A stretch of DNA of 29,081 nt, taken from JAGPDB01 sp046331265 (lineage in GTDB: Bacteria > Actinomycetota > Acidimicrobiia > IMCC26256 > JAGPDB01). The translations under genes and the position numbers were made by a program. Shown one piece after another: positions 14,795-23,208 of this stretch. Each line of letters begins with the position of its first letter. Positions within the stretch are counted from its first letter, which is position 1. The notes under the pieces were generated by a model. That model was not told the DNA's origin. It did no database searches and saw only the letters and a program-made list of their open reading frames with translations. The stretch covers positions 1-29,081 of the forward strand of contig JAXLRE010000013.1 of NCBI GenBank assembly GCA_046331265.1, given 5' to 3'.

Positions 14795-14843
14795 TTCCTC
14801 TATTTGGATTTTTTTTATTTAAGTACTAGAGTATGGATCTTCC

Positions 14844-14850
14844 AAGGAGG
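14844..14850 (+). promoter_or_regulatory. ribosome binding site that decides the parA start
   Basis: AAGGAGG is a near-perfect Shine-Dalgarno, six bases ahead of GTG at 14857. An earlier in-frame ATG (14833) has no comparable site, and this Shine-Dalgarno would lie inside its coding region. The GTG is therefore the better start. Confidence 0.8.
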
Positions 14851-14856
14851 TTTTGC

Positions 14857-15882
14857 GTGAATGATGATTTAAGAAGACGTAGTATGAGGATTTTTTCTCA
14901 CGTTCGAAGAGATCAAGAAAATCAAGAGAAAACAGATGGTAATAGAACAGATCCTTCAACATCTGACGCAAGCCAAAATGTAAATTCTCCTGCTGCTCCG
15001 ACCTCAGCACAAATTTCGACTCCGTCTCAGGATCAAGTCAAAGCAGAAAGCGTCACGAACTCTCAACAGTCAAGCGAAGATCAAATTGTTGAAGCAAAAT
15101 ACGAAGTACCTCGCGTCATAGCTATAGCGAATCAAAAAGGTGGCGTTGGAAAAACAACTACATCTGTTAACTTGGGAGCTTCACTAGCTGAAACTGGCTG
15201 TCGAGTGTTGATAATTGATCTTGATCCTCAAGGGAATGCTACTACAGGATTAGGTATACAACATAGAGATCTTGAAGGATCTGTTTATGATGTCATCATT
15301 AATGATAAGGCATTGGAAGACTGCACCGAACCAACCTCTGTAAGAAATCTATTTGTAGTTCCTGCAACTATTGACTTAGCTGGAGCAGAAATCGAATTGG
15401 TCCCTGCCTTTTCCCGAGAGATGAAATTGAAACGTGCAATCGTTGAGGTCAAAGACGAATACGACTATATTCTTATCGACTGTCCTCCTTCTTTAGGACT
15501 GCTAACTGTAAACGCCCTTGCTGCTTCTGATGATGTGATTGTTCCTATTCAATGTGAATATTATGCACTTGAAGGCTTAGGACAATTGCTTCGTAATGTG
15601 AGTCTTGTTAAATCAAACTTAAATCAAGAATTAGACATGCGCGGAATTATCTTGACAATGTACGATGCTAGAACAAAACTGGCCGAACAAGTCGAAGCTG
15701 AAGTGAGAGAGCACTTCGGTGAAAAGGTATATAACACAGTAATACCACGTACAGTAAGGCTTTCAGAGGCTCCATCGTTTGGACAGCCTATAATCACATT
15801 TGATCCAACATCTCGAGGAGCAATAGCTTATCGGGAATTAGCAAAGGAAGTAAGAAATGGCGAGAGTAAGCGGATTGGGTAA
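14857..15882 (+). CDS. parA: Chromosome partitioning ATPase ParA
   Basis: A 341-residue (from GTG 14857) Walker-type ATPase that moves ParB-parS complexes over the nucleoid. The first roughly 83 residues are basic, then Ser/Thr/Gln/Pro-rich and probably disordered. The ATPase core follows: deviant Walker A KGGVGKT (residues 94-100), Walker A' LIIDLDPQGNATTGLG, Walker B-like YDYILIDCPPSLGLLT and PIQCEYYALEGLGQL. The C-terminus ends near the DNA-binding surface (VIPRTVRLSEAPSFGQP). The 3' end overlaps parB by 26 bases. A parS site lies just upstream, suggesting ParB-dependent local control. Confidence 0.96.
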   Translation: MNDDLRRRSMRIFSHVRRDQENQEKTDGNRTDPSTSDASQNVNSPAAPTSAQISTPSQDQVKAESVTNSQQSSEDQIVEAKYEVPRVIAIANQKGGVGKTTTSVNLGASLAETGCRVLIIDLDPQGNATTGLGIQHRDLEGSVYDVIINDKALEDCTEPTSVRNLFVVPATIDLAGAEIELVPAFSREMKLKRAIVEVKDEYDYILIDCPPSLGLLTVNALAASDDVIVPIQCEYYALEGLGQLLRNVSLVKSNLNQELDMRGIILTMYDARTKLAEQVEAEVREHFGEKVYNTVIPRTVRLSEAPSFGQPIITFDPTSRGAIAYRELAKEVRNGESKRIG

Positions 15883-16735
15883 AGGACTCGGTTCTTTAAT
15901 ACCTAGCGAAAATCAACCTGTATCGGTGTCAGGAATAGATTCAATTGCTATTGCTGATGTTAAACCCAACCCGTACCAGCCTAGAAAACATTTTGATGAA
16001 GAGTCATTATCAACACTTGCAGACTCAATCCGCGAGTTAGGAGTACTGCAGCCAATTCTTGTCCGTCCTGTAGATAATGGATACGAGATTGTTGCTGGAG
16101 AAAGAAGGTGGCGTGCAGCTAAGCGTGTAGGGCTAACTTCTATACCAGCTCTTATCCGTGAAGTTGACGATACTATTTCGTTAGAGCAATCAATTGTTGA
16201 AAATATTCAACGAAGTGATTTAAATCCTCTTGAAGAAGCTGCTGCATATCAACAGTTGATCGAAGAATTTTCTTTAACACATGACCAAGTTGCAAAACGA
16301 GTAGGGAAATCTCGTGCGTCAATAACTAATGTTCTAAGACTGCTTGTACTCCCTCCTTCTATACAAAAACTCGTTAGAGATTCACAACTAAGCATGGGAC
16401 ATGCTCGTGCATTACTTGCAAGCCCAGACAGAGTCTTTCAAGAGAAAATCGCTAAACAAGCAGCTGCAGAAGGATGGTCGGTCAGAGCGGTTGAGGAAGC
16501 TATTCGCGCAGTATCCGAAGATGAAATTGACTTAACAAAACCAGCTAAAAAGACTCAATTACGTGCTCCAGGATTGATTGAGCTTGAGAACTTGCTTGGA
16601 GACTTTCTTGATACTCGAGTCAACATTTCAATGGGTGCTGATAAAGGCAAGATCTCAATTGAATTTGCAACATTAGAAGATTTAGAAAGAATATATCTTT
16701 TAATGTCAGAATCTCAAAATCAAGTTAACGCTTAA
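15857..16735 (+). CDS. parB: Chromosome partitioning protein ParB
   Basis: A 292-residue CTP-dependent DNA clamp that loads at parS. The N-terminal GLGKGLGSLIP is the ParA-stimulating segment. The ParB/Srx CTPase domain has NPYQPRKHF, the GVLQPILVRP loop and GERRWRAA. The HTH region includes SLTHDQVAKRVGKSRASITN and GHARALLA. A short C-terminal dimerisation domain follows (about 235-292). All expected parts are intact. It starts inside the end of parA. Its stop codon directly abuts the stop of the opposing CwlM-like gene. Confidence 0.97.
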   Translation: MARVSGLGKGLGSLIPSENQPVSVSGIDSIAIADVKPNPYQPRKHFDEESLSTLADSIRELGVLQPILVRPVDNGYEIVAGERRWRAAKRVGLTSIPALIREVDDTISLEQSIVENIQRSDLNPLEEAAAYQQLIEEFSLTHDQVAKRVGKSRASITNVLRLLVLPPSIQKLVRDSQLSMGHARALLASPDRVFQEKIAKQAAAEGWSVRAVEEAIRAVSEDEIDLTKPAKKTQLRAPGLIELENLLGDFLDTRVNISMGADKGKISIEFATLEDLERIYLLMSESQNQVNA

Positions 16736-17704
16736 TTATTCACTGTATTTGATAACAGTTTGAATAGCAGTTGCTATTGCTTTTGCTATGTCAACACTAC
16801 GTTCGCGAACTAGTTTTACCATCGTAATATCTGAGGTATCACATAGTTCGATAATAACGCATGGCATCTTTGATTCCTGAAGAAGTGGATACATACGCCC
16901 CACGATTTCGTCTGGATCCGATTTTAATATTTTTGAAAGCTCATGTTGTATAGCTCCAGCGAAAGATGCTCCTACCATTGATCTATACCGTGAGTTGGAG
17001 AAAAATACGCATCTTCCTGCAGCTGCAAATGAAGGAATAATTGAGAATAGAAAATCAATACCATTTCTATTAGCTTCAATTGCTACATCTGACTCATTTG
17101 CACCTTCGTGATACAAAGGAATCTTTAGCCCCATATCGAATAACTCTTTAATCAACCTATCACCGACAATAGTGAAAGTAGGATCTATATTTAGTCCAAC
17201 TCTGTAGCTAGAAGTTTCGTCTCTTGATTGCCATTTAATTTTTTCTCTTAAACTTGTTGCTGAGCTAGAAGCAAAAGTTGAGACACGTTCTAAAGCTATT
17301 ACAGTATTAGGGCCACATATTCCGTCAGAGCTGATCGCCATATTCCTTTGAAATTCACGGAGAGCTTGTGCGGTTTCAGCTCTAAAAATTCCATCTTCTC
17401 TTCCTGAGTCAAAACCTAAAGAGTTTAAACGATGTTGTAATTGTGCAACGTCATCGCCACGAAACATCGGTTGACGTTCATATAAAAGTCGATCACCAAG
17501 TTTGAACGTATTGAGGTTTAATTCATTCCATGTTTCTTCATCAAAAATACCAGTGATTGGTAAGCCGTGAATTTCTTGATAGGACCTAAGTGCAGTTTCT
17601 GTATCTATACCTAATTTTCCAATTTCGGTTTCACTTATGTCGTACCCAAGTTTCAATAATCGAGCCTGTAAATTAGAAATAGAAAGGGGAGTATCGTTCT
17701 CCAC
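16736..17704 (-). CDS. CwlM-like cytoplasmic peptidoglycan amidase homologue, probably inactive
   Basis: A 322-residue protein with no signal peptide. It has two PG_binding_1 repeats (about residues 7-62, and 80-140 with MFRGDDVAQLQHRLNSLGF and GIFRAETAQALREFQ), then an amidase_3-like domain (168-322). In active amidase_3 enzymes the zinc ligands come from a PGHGG-type loop, a Glu and an SIHAN-type motif. Here the matching stretches read LNIDPTF, ESDVAIEAN and SIIPSF, so both His positions are lost. Glu286 (VIIELCD) may be the remaining acidic residue. Mycobacterial CwlM, in the same syntenic place, is a cytoplasmic regulator of MurA and a partner of the MurJ complex. The GTG start has AAAGGGG five bases upstream. 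It is last in the trxB-trxA run. Regulatory role inferred by synteny. Confidence 0.85.
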   Translation of the reverse strand: MENDTPLSISNLQARLLKLGYDISETEIGKLGIDTETALRSYQEIHGLPITGIFDEETWNELNLNTFKLGDRLLYERQPMFRGDDVAQLQHRLNSLGFDSGREDGIFRAETAQALREFQRNMAISSDGICGPNTVIALERVSTFASSSATSLREKIKWQSRDETSSYRVGLNIDPTFTIVGDRLIKELFDMGLKIPLYHEGANESDVAIEANRNGIDFLFSIIPSFAAAGRCVFFSNSRYRSMVGASFAGAIQHELSKILKSDPDEIVGRMYPLLQESKMPCVIIELCDTSDITMVKLVRERSVDIAKAIATAIQTVIKYSE

Positions 17705-17742
17705 ATCATCCCCTTTCGGACAAATAGTATCTTACAGAAGAT

Positions 17743-18063
17743 TTATATAATATCAGACAAATCTTCTAGTAATCCAGCCTTATTTTTAGCGCCTACTAAA
17801 CGCTTAATAGGCTGCCCATCCTTAAAGACAATGAGAGTTGGAATACTCATAACTTCGAACCTGCGAGCTAAATCAGGATTTTCATCGACATTGACTTTCC
17901 CTATTGTGAGCTTGTCAGAATTTTCAGTTGCGATTTCGTCTAGAACTGGTGCGATCATTTTACAAGGTCCACACCATTCTGCCCAAAAATCTACGAGTAT
18001 TGGCTGTTCTGATGTAGAGATTGCTTCATCAAATGATGTCGCATTCAGAGTAGTAGTTGACAT
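17743..18063 (-). CDS. trxA: Thioredoxin
   Basis: A 106-residue classical thioredoxin: ILVDFWAEWCGPCKMIAPVL carries the WCGPC active site (about residues 30-34), and the cis-Pro loop SIPTLIVFKDGQ is intact. It reduces cytoplasmic disulfides and is recharged by the TrxB encoded 63 bases upstream. TGGAG lies six bases before the ATG. It corresponds to the trxB-trxC pair of Mycobacterium. Confidence 0.97.
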   Translation of the reverse strand: MSTTTLNATSFDEAISTSEQPILVDFWAEWCGPCKMIAPVLDEIATENSDKLTIGKVNVDENPDLARRFEVMSIPTLIVFKDGQPIKRLVGAKNKAGLLEDLSDII

Positions 18064-18126
18064 TATTTTCTCCAGTCTGCGTAAACGCTAGTGCTTAGTA
18101 TTTTAGACTCAACGCTAATTACTTAC

Positions 18127-19053
18127 CTAATCTTCCAAGGATTCAATATATTTTTCTGCTTCAATTGCAGCCATCGCCCCTGTCCCAGCAGCGGTTATAG
18201 CTTGACGGTACACATGATCGGCAACGTCACCAGCTGCGAAAACTCCTTCGATATTGGTTGCAGTTGAACGATTTTTAGTTGTTAAATAGCCAAAATCATC
18301 AGTTTCCAGTACCCCTTTAAACAAATCAATATTAGGGCTATGACCTATAGCAACAAAAAGACCGGTAATATCTAATGTTGATTCTTCATTGGTAATAGTG
18401 TTTCTAAGTTTCACACCACTGACTTTATTGTCACCTAAAACTTCTTCAACAACTTCATTCAAACGTAATGTTATTTTTTCATTATTTCTAACACGATCTT
18501 GCATGATTTTAGATGCTCGAAATTCATCTCTTCGATGGATTAAAGTAACCGAATCAGCAAAACGAGTTAAAAACAGGGCTTCTTCCATAGCACTATCACC
18601 GCCACCGACAACAGCAATATTATGACCCGAATAAAAAAAGCCATCACATGTCGCGCAAGTTGAAACTCCGTAACCCAATAATTTTGATTCGGATTCCAAA
18701 CCAATCATTTTTGCCTTTGCTCCAGTAGATATGATTACTGTTTTTGCCTCATAAAGTTCCTGGTCAACATATATTTTTTTGATTTTTCCTTCAAGCTCAA
18801 CGCTTGTGACATCTTTAGTTATAAATTCGGCATTAAATCGGCTTGCTTGTTTTCTGAATTGATCCATTAACTCTGGACCCATAATTCCGTCAGCGAATCC
18901 AGGAAAATTTTCAACCTCAGTAGTAGTCATCAATTGTCCACCTGCAGCTGCTCCTTCGATGACTAAAGGATTTAAATTTGCTCTAGCCGCATATATTGCT
19001 GCTGTTAGTCCTGCTGGACCGGATCCAATAATTACTACATCGCGAACGGACAT
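18127..19053 (-). CDS. trxB: Thioredoxin reductase
   Basis: A 308-residue FAD/NADPH enzyme that reduces thioredoxin. It has the N-terminal FAD motif IGSGPAGLTAAIYAARANL, the redox-active CATCDG (near residues 133-138), the NADPH-binding VVGGGDSAMEEALFL followed by HRRDEFRAS, and the C-terminal FAD motif GVFAAGDVADHVYRQ. Length is typical for low-molecular-weight TrxB. TGGAG lies six bases ahead of the start. Confidence 0.98.
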   Translation of the reverse strand: MSVRDVVIIGSGPAGLTAAIYAARANLNPLVIEGAAAGGQLMTTTEVENFPGFADGIMGPELMDQFRKQASRFNAEFITKDVTSVELEGKIKKIYVDQELYEAKTVIISTGAKAKMIGLESESKLLGYGVSTCATCDGFFYSGHNIAVVGGGDSAMEEALFLTRFADSVTLIHRRDEFRASKIMQDRVRNNEKITLRLNEVVEEVLGDNKVSGVKLRNTITNEESTLDITGLFVAIGHSPNIDLFKGVLETDDFGYLTTKNRSTATNIEGVFAAGDVADHVYRQAITAAGTGAMAAIEAEKYIESLED

Positions 19054-19072
19054 TAAATCTCCAAACTAGTTA

Positions 19073-19336
19073 CTATCTTTTAGCCCAAATAATTGAACCG
19101 ATAACAATAAAAAATATTCCCCAAAGTGTATATGCAAGGTACGGCTCCATCAACAAAGTTGTAGCGCGAAAAGCAGCTATGACTAGGAAAAACAGTGACA
19201 ATAAGGCCAGCGTTCCGATGACTAAACCGTATACGCTAAATCGTGCAGTGCTATGCGCAGGCTTTACGATTTTTTTTGTTGCTATATCAATAACTTTATC
19301 TACGCCATCTAATACAGTCTTATTCCATTGTTCCAT
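19073..19336 (-). CDS. small two-TM membrane protein, unknown
   Basis: An 87-residue protein with an amphipathic, charged N-terminus (about 1-30) and two hydrophobic helices (about 34-55 and 64-84) ending WAKR. The hairpin shape recalls small holin-like or phage-holin-superfamily proteins, but no specific motif identifies it. AGAGG lies six bases ahead of the ATG. It is embedded between the putative anti-sigma gene and trxB in a same-strand run with short gaps. The usual mycobacterial block has no obvious counterpart. Function not assigned. Confidence 0.75.
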   Translation of the reverse strand: MEQWNKTVLDGVDKVIDIATKKIVKPAHSTARFSVYGLVIGTLALLSLFFLVIAAFRATTLLMEPYLAYTLWGIFFIVIGSIIWAKR

Positions 19337-19379
19337 AAATACCTCTTAGATATTGGGACTTACTATGTTAGACGCAGGC

Positions 19380-20078
19380 TTATCTTGTTGTCTTAACAAG
19401 AAACTTTTTCTTAATTAAAATCACCAAAAGATTTATTACTAATACAAATAAAACAAGAAAATATATAATTAACCAAAGGTCTTTAGAATGTTTTGTTTCT
19501 ATATTTATTACTGAAGATTTAAGTGGTTTCGAAGAGAGCTGCGTTTTCGACGTACTTGGTATGTCAGCTCCTGACTCACTATAGCTTTTTTCGTTTTGTG
19601 GCTTAATCGATGGTGTTTGATCATCTGCAGAAGGGCTTTCTGTTTTTGAAGCCGTGTTTTTAACGGACATGTTCGAAGTATTCGAAGGTGATGTCAGGAT
19701 AAGAGAAATTCCAAAGAGAACAAAAAGGATACAAGCTGCGACACTTATTTTGCTATAAAAAGTCATCTTATTTGAAGCATTCACGGTATCACGGTATCTT
19801 TTAAAGACTTTACTTGACAGTTCTTCTACTTGCGAGGACGAGACTCTATCTTCAAATGGATTAATTAATTCTTTTTGTTTATTAATAGTGTTTACAATCT
19901 CAGGATATTTTTCCCATTGTTTTACTTTTTTGATTATTTCATCTTTATTTTTCGGATCGCTAAAATCTAATGTTTCACAGTTATCAGTCAGGCAAGACTC
20001 TATGACAATAAGAGTAGCTATATAGTCGTCATCGACTAGATGCCCTGCTAGATCACTACTTTTAACTGGATATATCAT
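19380..20078 (-). CDS. putative membrane anti-sigma factor (RsmA position), two TM
   Basis: A 232-residue protein with a cytoplasmic N-terminus (1-105), TM1 (about 108-129), a Ser/Thr/Pro/Lys-rich stretch of about 70 residues, TM2 (about 201-222) and a short basic tail. There is no HxxxCxxC zinc anti-sigma motif; the only close cysteines (C29, C34) do not fit it. It is immediately downstream of an ECF sigma gene (39-base gap) in the same place as the SigM anti-sigma gene Rv3912 in Mycobacterium. Topology and position, not sequence motif, support an anti-sigma role. A good GAGG lies seven bases ahead of the ATG. Confidence 0.6.
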   Translation of the reverse strand: MIYPVKSSDLAGHLVDDDYIATLIVIESCLTDNCETLDFSDPKNKDEIIKKVKQWEKYPEIVNTINKQKELINPFEDRVSSSQVEELSSKVFKRYRDTVNASNKMTFYSKISVAACILFVLFGISLILTSPSNTSNMSVKNTASKTESPSADDQTPSIKPQNEKSYSESGADIPSTSKTQLSSKPLKSSVINIETKHSKDLWLIIYFLVLFVLVINLLVILIKKKFLVKTTR

Positions 20079-20117
20079 TTTATTTCCTCAATATATGTGA
20101 CGACTTTGTACATCGGA

Positions 20118-20669
20118 TTAGTTCCTGCTTTTAAGTATTTTCTCTAAATTTATTCTTGCTCTGGCCAACCTCGAACGAAGCGTTCCTATAGGTATAGAAA
20201 GTTCATCTGCAGCGTGTTGGTAGTCGTAACCCATTAAATCAATCATCAACAACGCATTACGTTGGTCTTCATCTAATTTCTCTATTGCTTCATATATGAA
20301 ATTAGTGTTGTCGGAATCATTAAGGGGGAGAGAATCACTTGCATTGTCATCAAGATGCTCTATCGTAACGATATTCTTGCGCCTTTGTTCTTTTTTGAGT
20401 TGATCTAAAAATGTTCTATACGAAATGGTGTAAATCCAGGTTGAATATGCCGAGTCGCCTTTAAAAGATTTAATTTTATGAGCGATGGTTAGTAATGCTT
20501 CTTGTGAAACATCTTGAGATTCAATTGGTGGACGACACCATTTATTACATAAAGTAATAACGAACGGTGCAGTTTTAATTATTAAATTTTCTATTGCTTT
20601 TGATTTTGACGGACTATCTTTTTGAGCACTGTGAATTTCAAATTCACTCGGTAGATCAAAATTGCTCAC
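20118..20669 (-). CDS. ECF-type RNA polymerase sigma factor (SigM-like by position)
   Basis: A 183-residue sigma-70 family factor. The sigma-2 region (about 31-97) has QDVSQEALLTIAHKIKSFKG and then YSTWIYTISYRTFLDQLKKE. The sigma-4 region (about 124-180) has KLDEDQRNALLMIDLMGYDY and then ELSIPIGTLRSRLARARINL. No sigma-3 or sigma-1.1 is present. Position after the murJ block matches mycobacterial SigM. The start is GTG (20669), 13 bases after the pseudokinase stop, with only a weak ribosome-binding site. It likely directs a small envelope-related regulon under control of the next gene's membrane protein. Confidence 0.93.
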   Translation of the reverse strand: MSNFDLPSEFEIHSAQKDSPSKSKAIENLIIKTAPFVITLCNKWCRPPIESQDVSQEALLTIAHKIKSFKGDSAYSTWIYTISYRTFLDQLKKEQRRKNIVTIEHLDDNASDSLPLNDSDNTNFIYEAIEKLDEDQRNALLMIDLMGYDYQHAADELSIPIGTLRSRLARARINLEKILKSRN

Positions 20670-20682
20670 GCTTAATTGTATG

Positions 20683-21645
20683 TTAATTTTTGCCTATTAT
20701 CAGGGAAAAGACCAATAAAATTAGAAGCGCGACAGCAATTGCAATACTTGCTTTAATAAGTACAGCTATCAAAATTAATGTTCTATCATTTCTCGGTTTC
20801 GAAGGTTTTAATGAACGTCTGATTTTTCTCGCTTTTCTTTTTGAAATTTTTATCTTTTCAATTCCGCCTGCAGGTGTAGATAGCGAATGTAGGAAACTTT
20901 CATCAATTAAAAGTTCTGCACTTTTTAAACGTTCTTCTCTGGAAAGTGACGTCAACGCATTAACTAAACTCTCTGCTCTCTGGATTTCAACAGGTGCAGT
21001 ATTAGATTTTCGTGACGTTTTTGTTTTCATATCTATTTGATTGAGCAAGAATTTAGCAATAACGCCTATTGAATAGTAGTCACATGATTCATCGATAGGA
21101 GTTCCTTCGAAGAGTTCAGGTGCGGCACATGTATAGGCATTCGGTCCGCGTGTGAAGCCAGGGTCTGTCGAAGCAAGGACTCCAGGTGTCAAGAATCCAA
21201 CAATAATGGGCTCTAATGATGGTGTTATCAATATAGATTCTGAGCTTAACGTGCCATGGATAACACCAGAATTATGGGCTATGGCTATTGCTTTTAATAA
21301 CTTTGAGATAAATAAGTACATGTCTCTATGTGAAAGGTTAACTAACGATTTGTTATCAATGATTTTTGCTACATCGATATAGTCCCAAACAACATAAAAC
21401 TTATTTTCAAGTTCGAAGCTATTTATGTAGTTCATAAAATAACGAGACTTAAGTTTTTTGCTTATAGATATTTCATTTTTTAAGTTATTAAGCGTTTGAG
21501 TATCTTGTAGTTGAGCAGAATCGAAGATTTCTATAATGACATGTTTTTTGTCTGTATGGTCGTAAGCTACGAATTGTTTAGAAAGTTTATTTAGTTCTAG
21601 TTCGCTTTCTATTTTGTATCTATTAGCGAAATCGTTCATTTTCAT
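20683..21645 (-). CDS. membrane-anchored Ser/Thr pseudokinase, split from MurJ
   Basis: A 320-residue protein-kinase-fold protein with one C-terminal TM (about 289-317). Fold markers include the VIHGTL loop and an APE motif (AAPELFEG, 174-181). Catalytic residues are missing: the VAIK lysine position is Glu39 (VIIEIF), HRD is HGT (130-132), the catalytic-loop Asn is Ser137 and DFG is GFL (150-152). It is therefore a pseudokinase. In Mycobacterium the equivalent domain is fused to MurJ (Rv3910) and, when phosphorylated by PknB, binds FhaA. Here it is a separate gene seven bases after murJ. A basic stretch (264-286) precedes the TM. The TM is in place to keep it at the membrane beside MurJ. Confidence 0.88.
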   Translation of the reverse strand: MKMNDFANRYKIESELELNKLSKQFVAYDHTDKKHVIIEIFDSAQLQDTQTLNNLKNEISISKKLKSRYFMNYINSFELENKFYVVWDYIDVAKIIDNKSLVNLSHRDMYLFISKLLKAIAIAHNSGVIHGTLSSESILITPSLEPIIVGFLTPGVLASTDPGFTRGPNAYTCAAPELFEGTPIDESCDYYSIGVIAKFLLNQIDMKTKTSRKSNTAPVEIQRAESLVNALTSLSREERLKSAELLIDESFLHSLSTPAGGIEKIKISKRKARKIRRSLKPSKPRNDRTLILIAVLIKASIAIAVALLILLVFSLIIGKN

Positions 21646-21652
21646 TTCAACA

Positions 21653-23206
21653 CTATGCGGGGAGTTTTTTAACTGATGAAATCAATTGTTTTATGGACCT
21701 TTTTTCGATTGTGAGCAACAACATTAGAGGAATCATCGAAGATATAAGGCCAGCTAGAATGCTATAAAAGTTGTTTGAAATTTGGCTACTAGCAATATAC
21801 CCAATAGCTGCAGCGGCAATGCTCATCGTCAAAATTGAGACCGACAGCTTGTGCTCCACAAAGTTATGGGTGAGTTTTGTATTAATTAATTTAATTGATA
21901 GGAATATCACGATCATATAAGAAATTGAAAACGATGTTGATATTCCAACGATTCCGAATTTATCTTTTAATGAAATTGCAAGGATAATATTTACTAAATT
22001 TTGAATCACATTTATGTAGAAAATCTTTTTAGTTAAATTGAATGCATTACCTATTCTTACACAGAATAAATATAATGAAAATGCAGGTAAAAATGATAAA
22101 AATCCAATCAATACCCTTGCTGTATGTTCGGCTTGACTCGAATTAATATTTCCATGCGATAAAAGTAGATCAAGTCCAGGAGTAGCAACGGCTATACCTA
22201 TTGCAGATATTGCACACATAAACAAGATAAGAGATAGCGCACTTTGTTTAATTAGCTCGAGAGTCTTTTCGCCAGCATTTGTACCGTCCATTGAATGAGT
22301 TATTTTAGGAACCATAGTGGTCATTATTGAATTAGCGATTAACCCATGGGGGAGTTGAAAGAACGACCAAGCGACCAAATACATTGCTACGCCACCTTTA
22401 AACCCATTTGCTATCGCTATAATCACAAAGAGAGCTATTTGGTTGGCAAAAGCGTATGCAACCATCCATTTTGAGCTTGAAATCAGTGCTTTTATCGACT
22501 CATTTTTCCAAGAAACAAATTTAAATCGTCCCCCATTTTTGATAAAGACAACAGCGAGGATGAAGGTGATAGCGACGACTCCAAGAGTTGTTCCTATCGC
22601 TAAAACTTGTACATCGTTAGATTTAGTTAGGTTAACTAATGATGAATAATCGATATTTTGTTGAGATCTCACCCAAAGCACGGTAAGTATCACAATAATA
22701 TTGTTAATTACAGGTGCGAATGCTGCTGCTACAAACTTTGCTCGAGCTGCCAAGTATGCGCTCATTGCTGAAGTTAATGCGTAGAAGAATATTTGAGGAA
22801 GAAAAAATAATAAGAAAAAAAGAACGAGCTCGCTTTGTGCATTTGCATTGCTTGACTTATTTAGTGAAGTCATAATATCTGCAATAAACGGTGAGAGCGC
22901 TAGACAAATTGCGGTTAAGCATAGAGAGCTAACTACAACAAATGAAATTAGTGCGTTATCAGATTCGCTGTCTTTGTTTTTGAATTGTCTTACAAAAAAA
23001 GGAACCATTGTAGAAGCAATTAGTGAACCCAAAATGAGCTCATACATCATATTTGGAGTTTCGTTTGCTAGAGAATATGAGTCACTAAGTCTCGTATAAC
23101 CTAATGTTGTTCCGATAAGGACAACTCTTATGAAACCCAAAATTCTCGATGTTAAAGTGCCCGTAAATACATATAGTGAATTCTTCGCGCTTGTATTCAG
23201 AGCCAT
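21653..23206 (-). CDS. murJ: Lipid II flippase MurJ (MviN family)
   Basis: A 517-residue polytopic protein of about 14 TM helices. The N-terminus SRILGFIRVVLIGTTLG and SLANETPNMMYELILGSLIA fit the MurJ TM1-TM2 signature with the essential Arg, and the central LPHGLIANSIMTTMVPKI matches the MVF repeat region. It flips lipid II across the membrane for peptidoglycan synthesis. It ends where the 14 TM core ends, with no kinase-like extension, unlike the mycobacterial fusion. It begins two bases after the DUF6049 stop and is followed by the pseudokinase gene, so the three are translationally coupled. Confidence 0.95.
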   Translation of the reverse strand: MALNTSAKNSLYVFTGTLTSRILGFIRVVLIGTTLGYTRLSDSYSLANETPNMMYELILGSLIASTMVPFFVRQFKNKDSESDNALISFVVVSSLCLTAICLALSPFIADIMTSLNKSSNANAQSELVLFFLLFFLPQIFFYALTSAMSAYLAARAKFVAAAFAPVINNIIVILTVLWVRSQQNIDYSSLVNLTKSNDVQVLAIGTTLGVVAITFILAVVFIKNGGRFKFVSWKNESIKALISSSKWMVAYAFANQIALFVIIAIANGFKGGVAMYLVAWSFFQLPHGLIANSIMTTMVPKITHSMDGTNAGEKTLELIKQSALSLILFMCAISAIGIAVATPGLDLLLSHGNINSSQAEHTARVLIGFLSFLPAFSLYLFCVRIGNAFNLTKKIFYINVIQNLVNIILAISLKDKFGIVGISTSFSISYMIVIFLSIKLINTKLTHNFVEHKLSVSILTMSIAAAAIGYIASSQISNNFYSILAGLISSMIPLMLLLTIEKRSIKQLISSVKKLPA

Positions 23207-23208
23207 GA

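Noticed and set aside
14223..14795. 190-residue minus-strand open frame opposite rsmG
   Set aside because: An antisense shadow of a clear rsmG. It starts inside the parS palindrome and has no recognisable motif.
16736..16738. A terminator between parB and the opposing CwlM-like gene
   Set aside because: The two stop codons touch directly and no hairpin with a T-run is visible at the junction.
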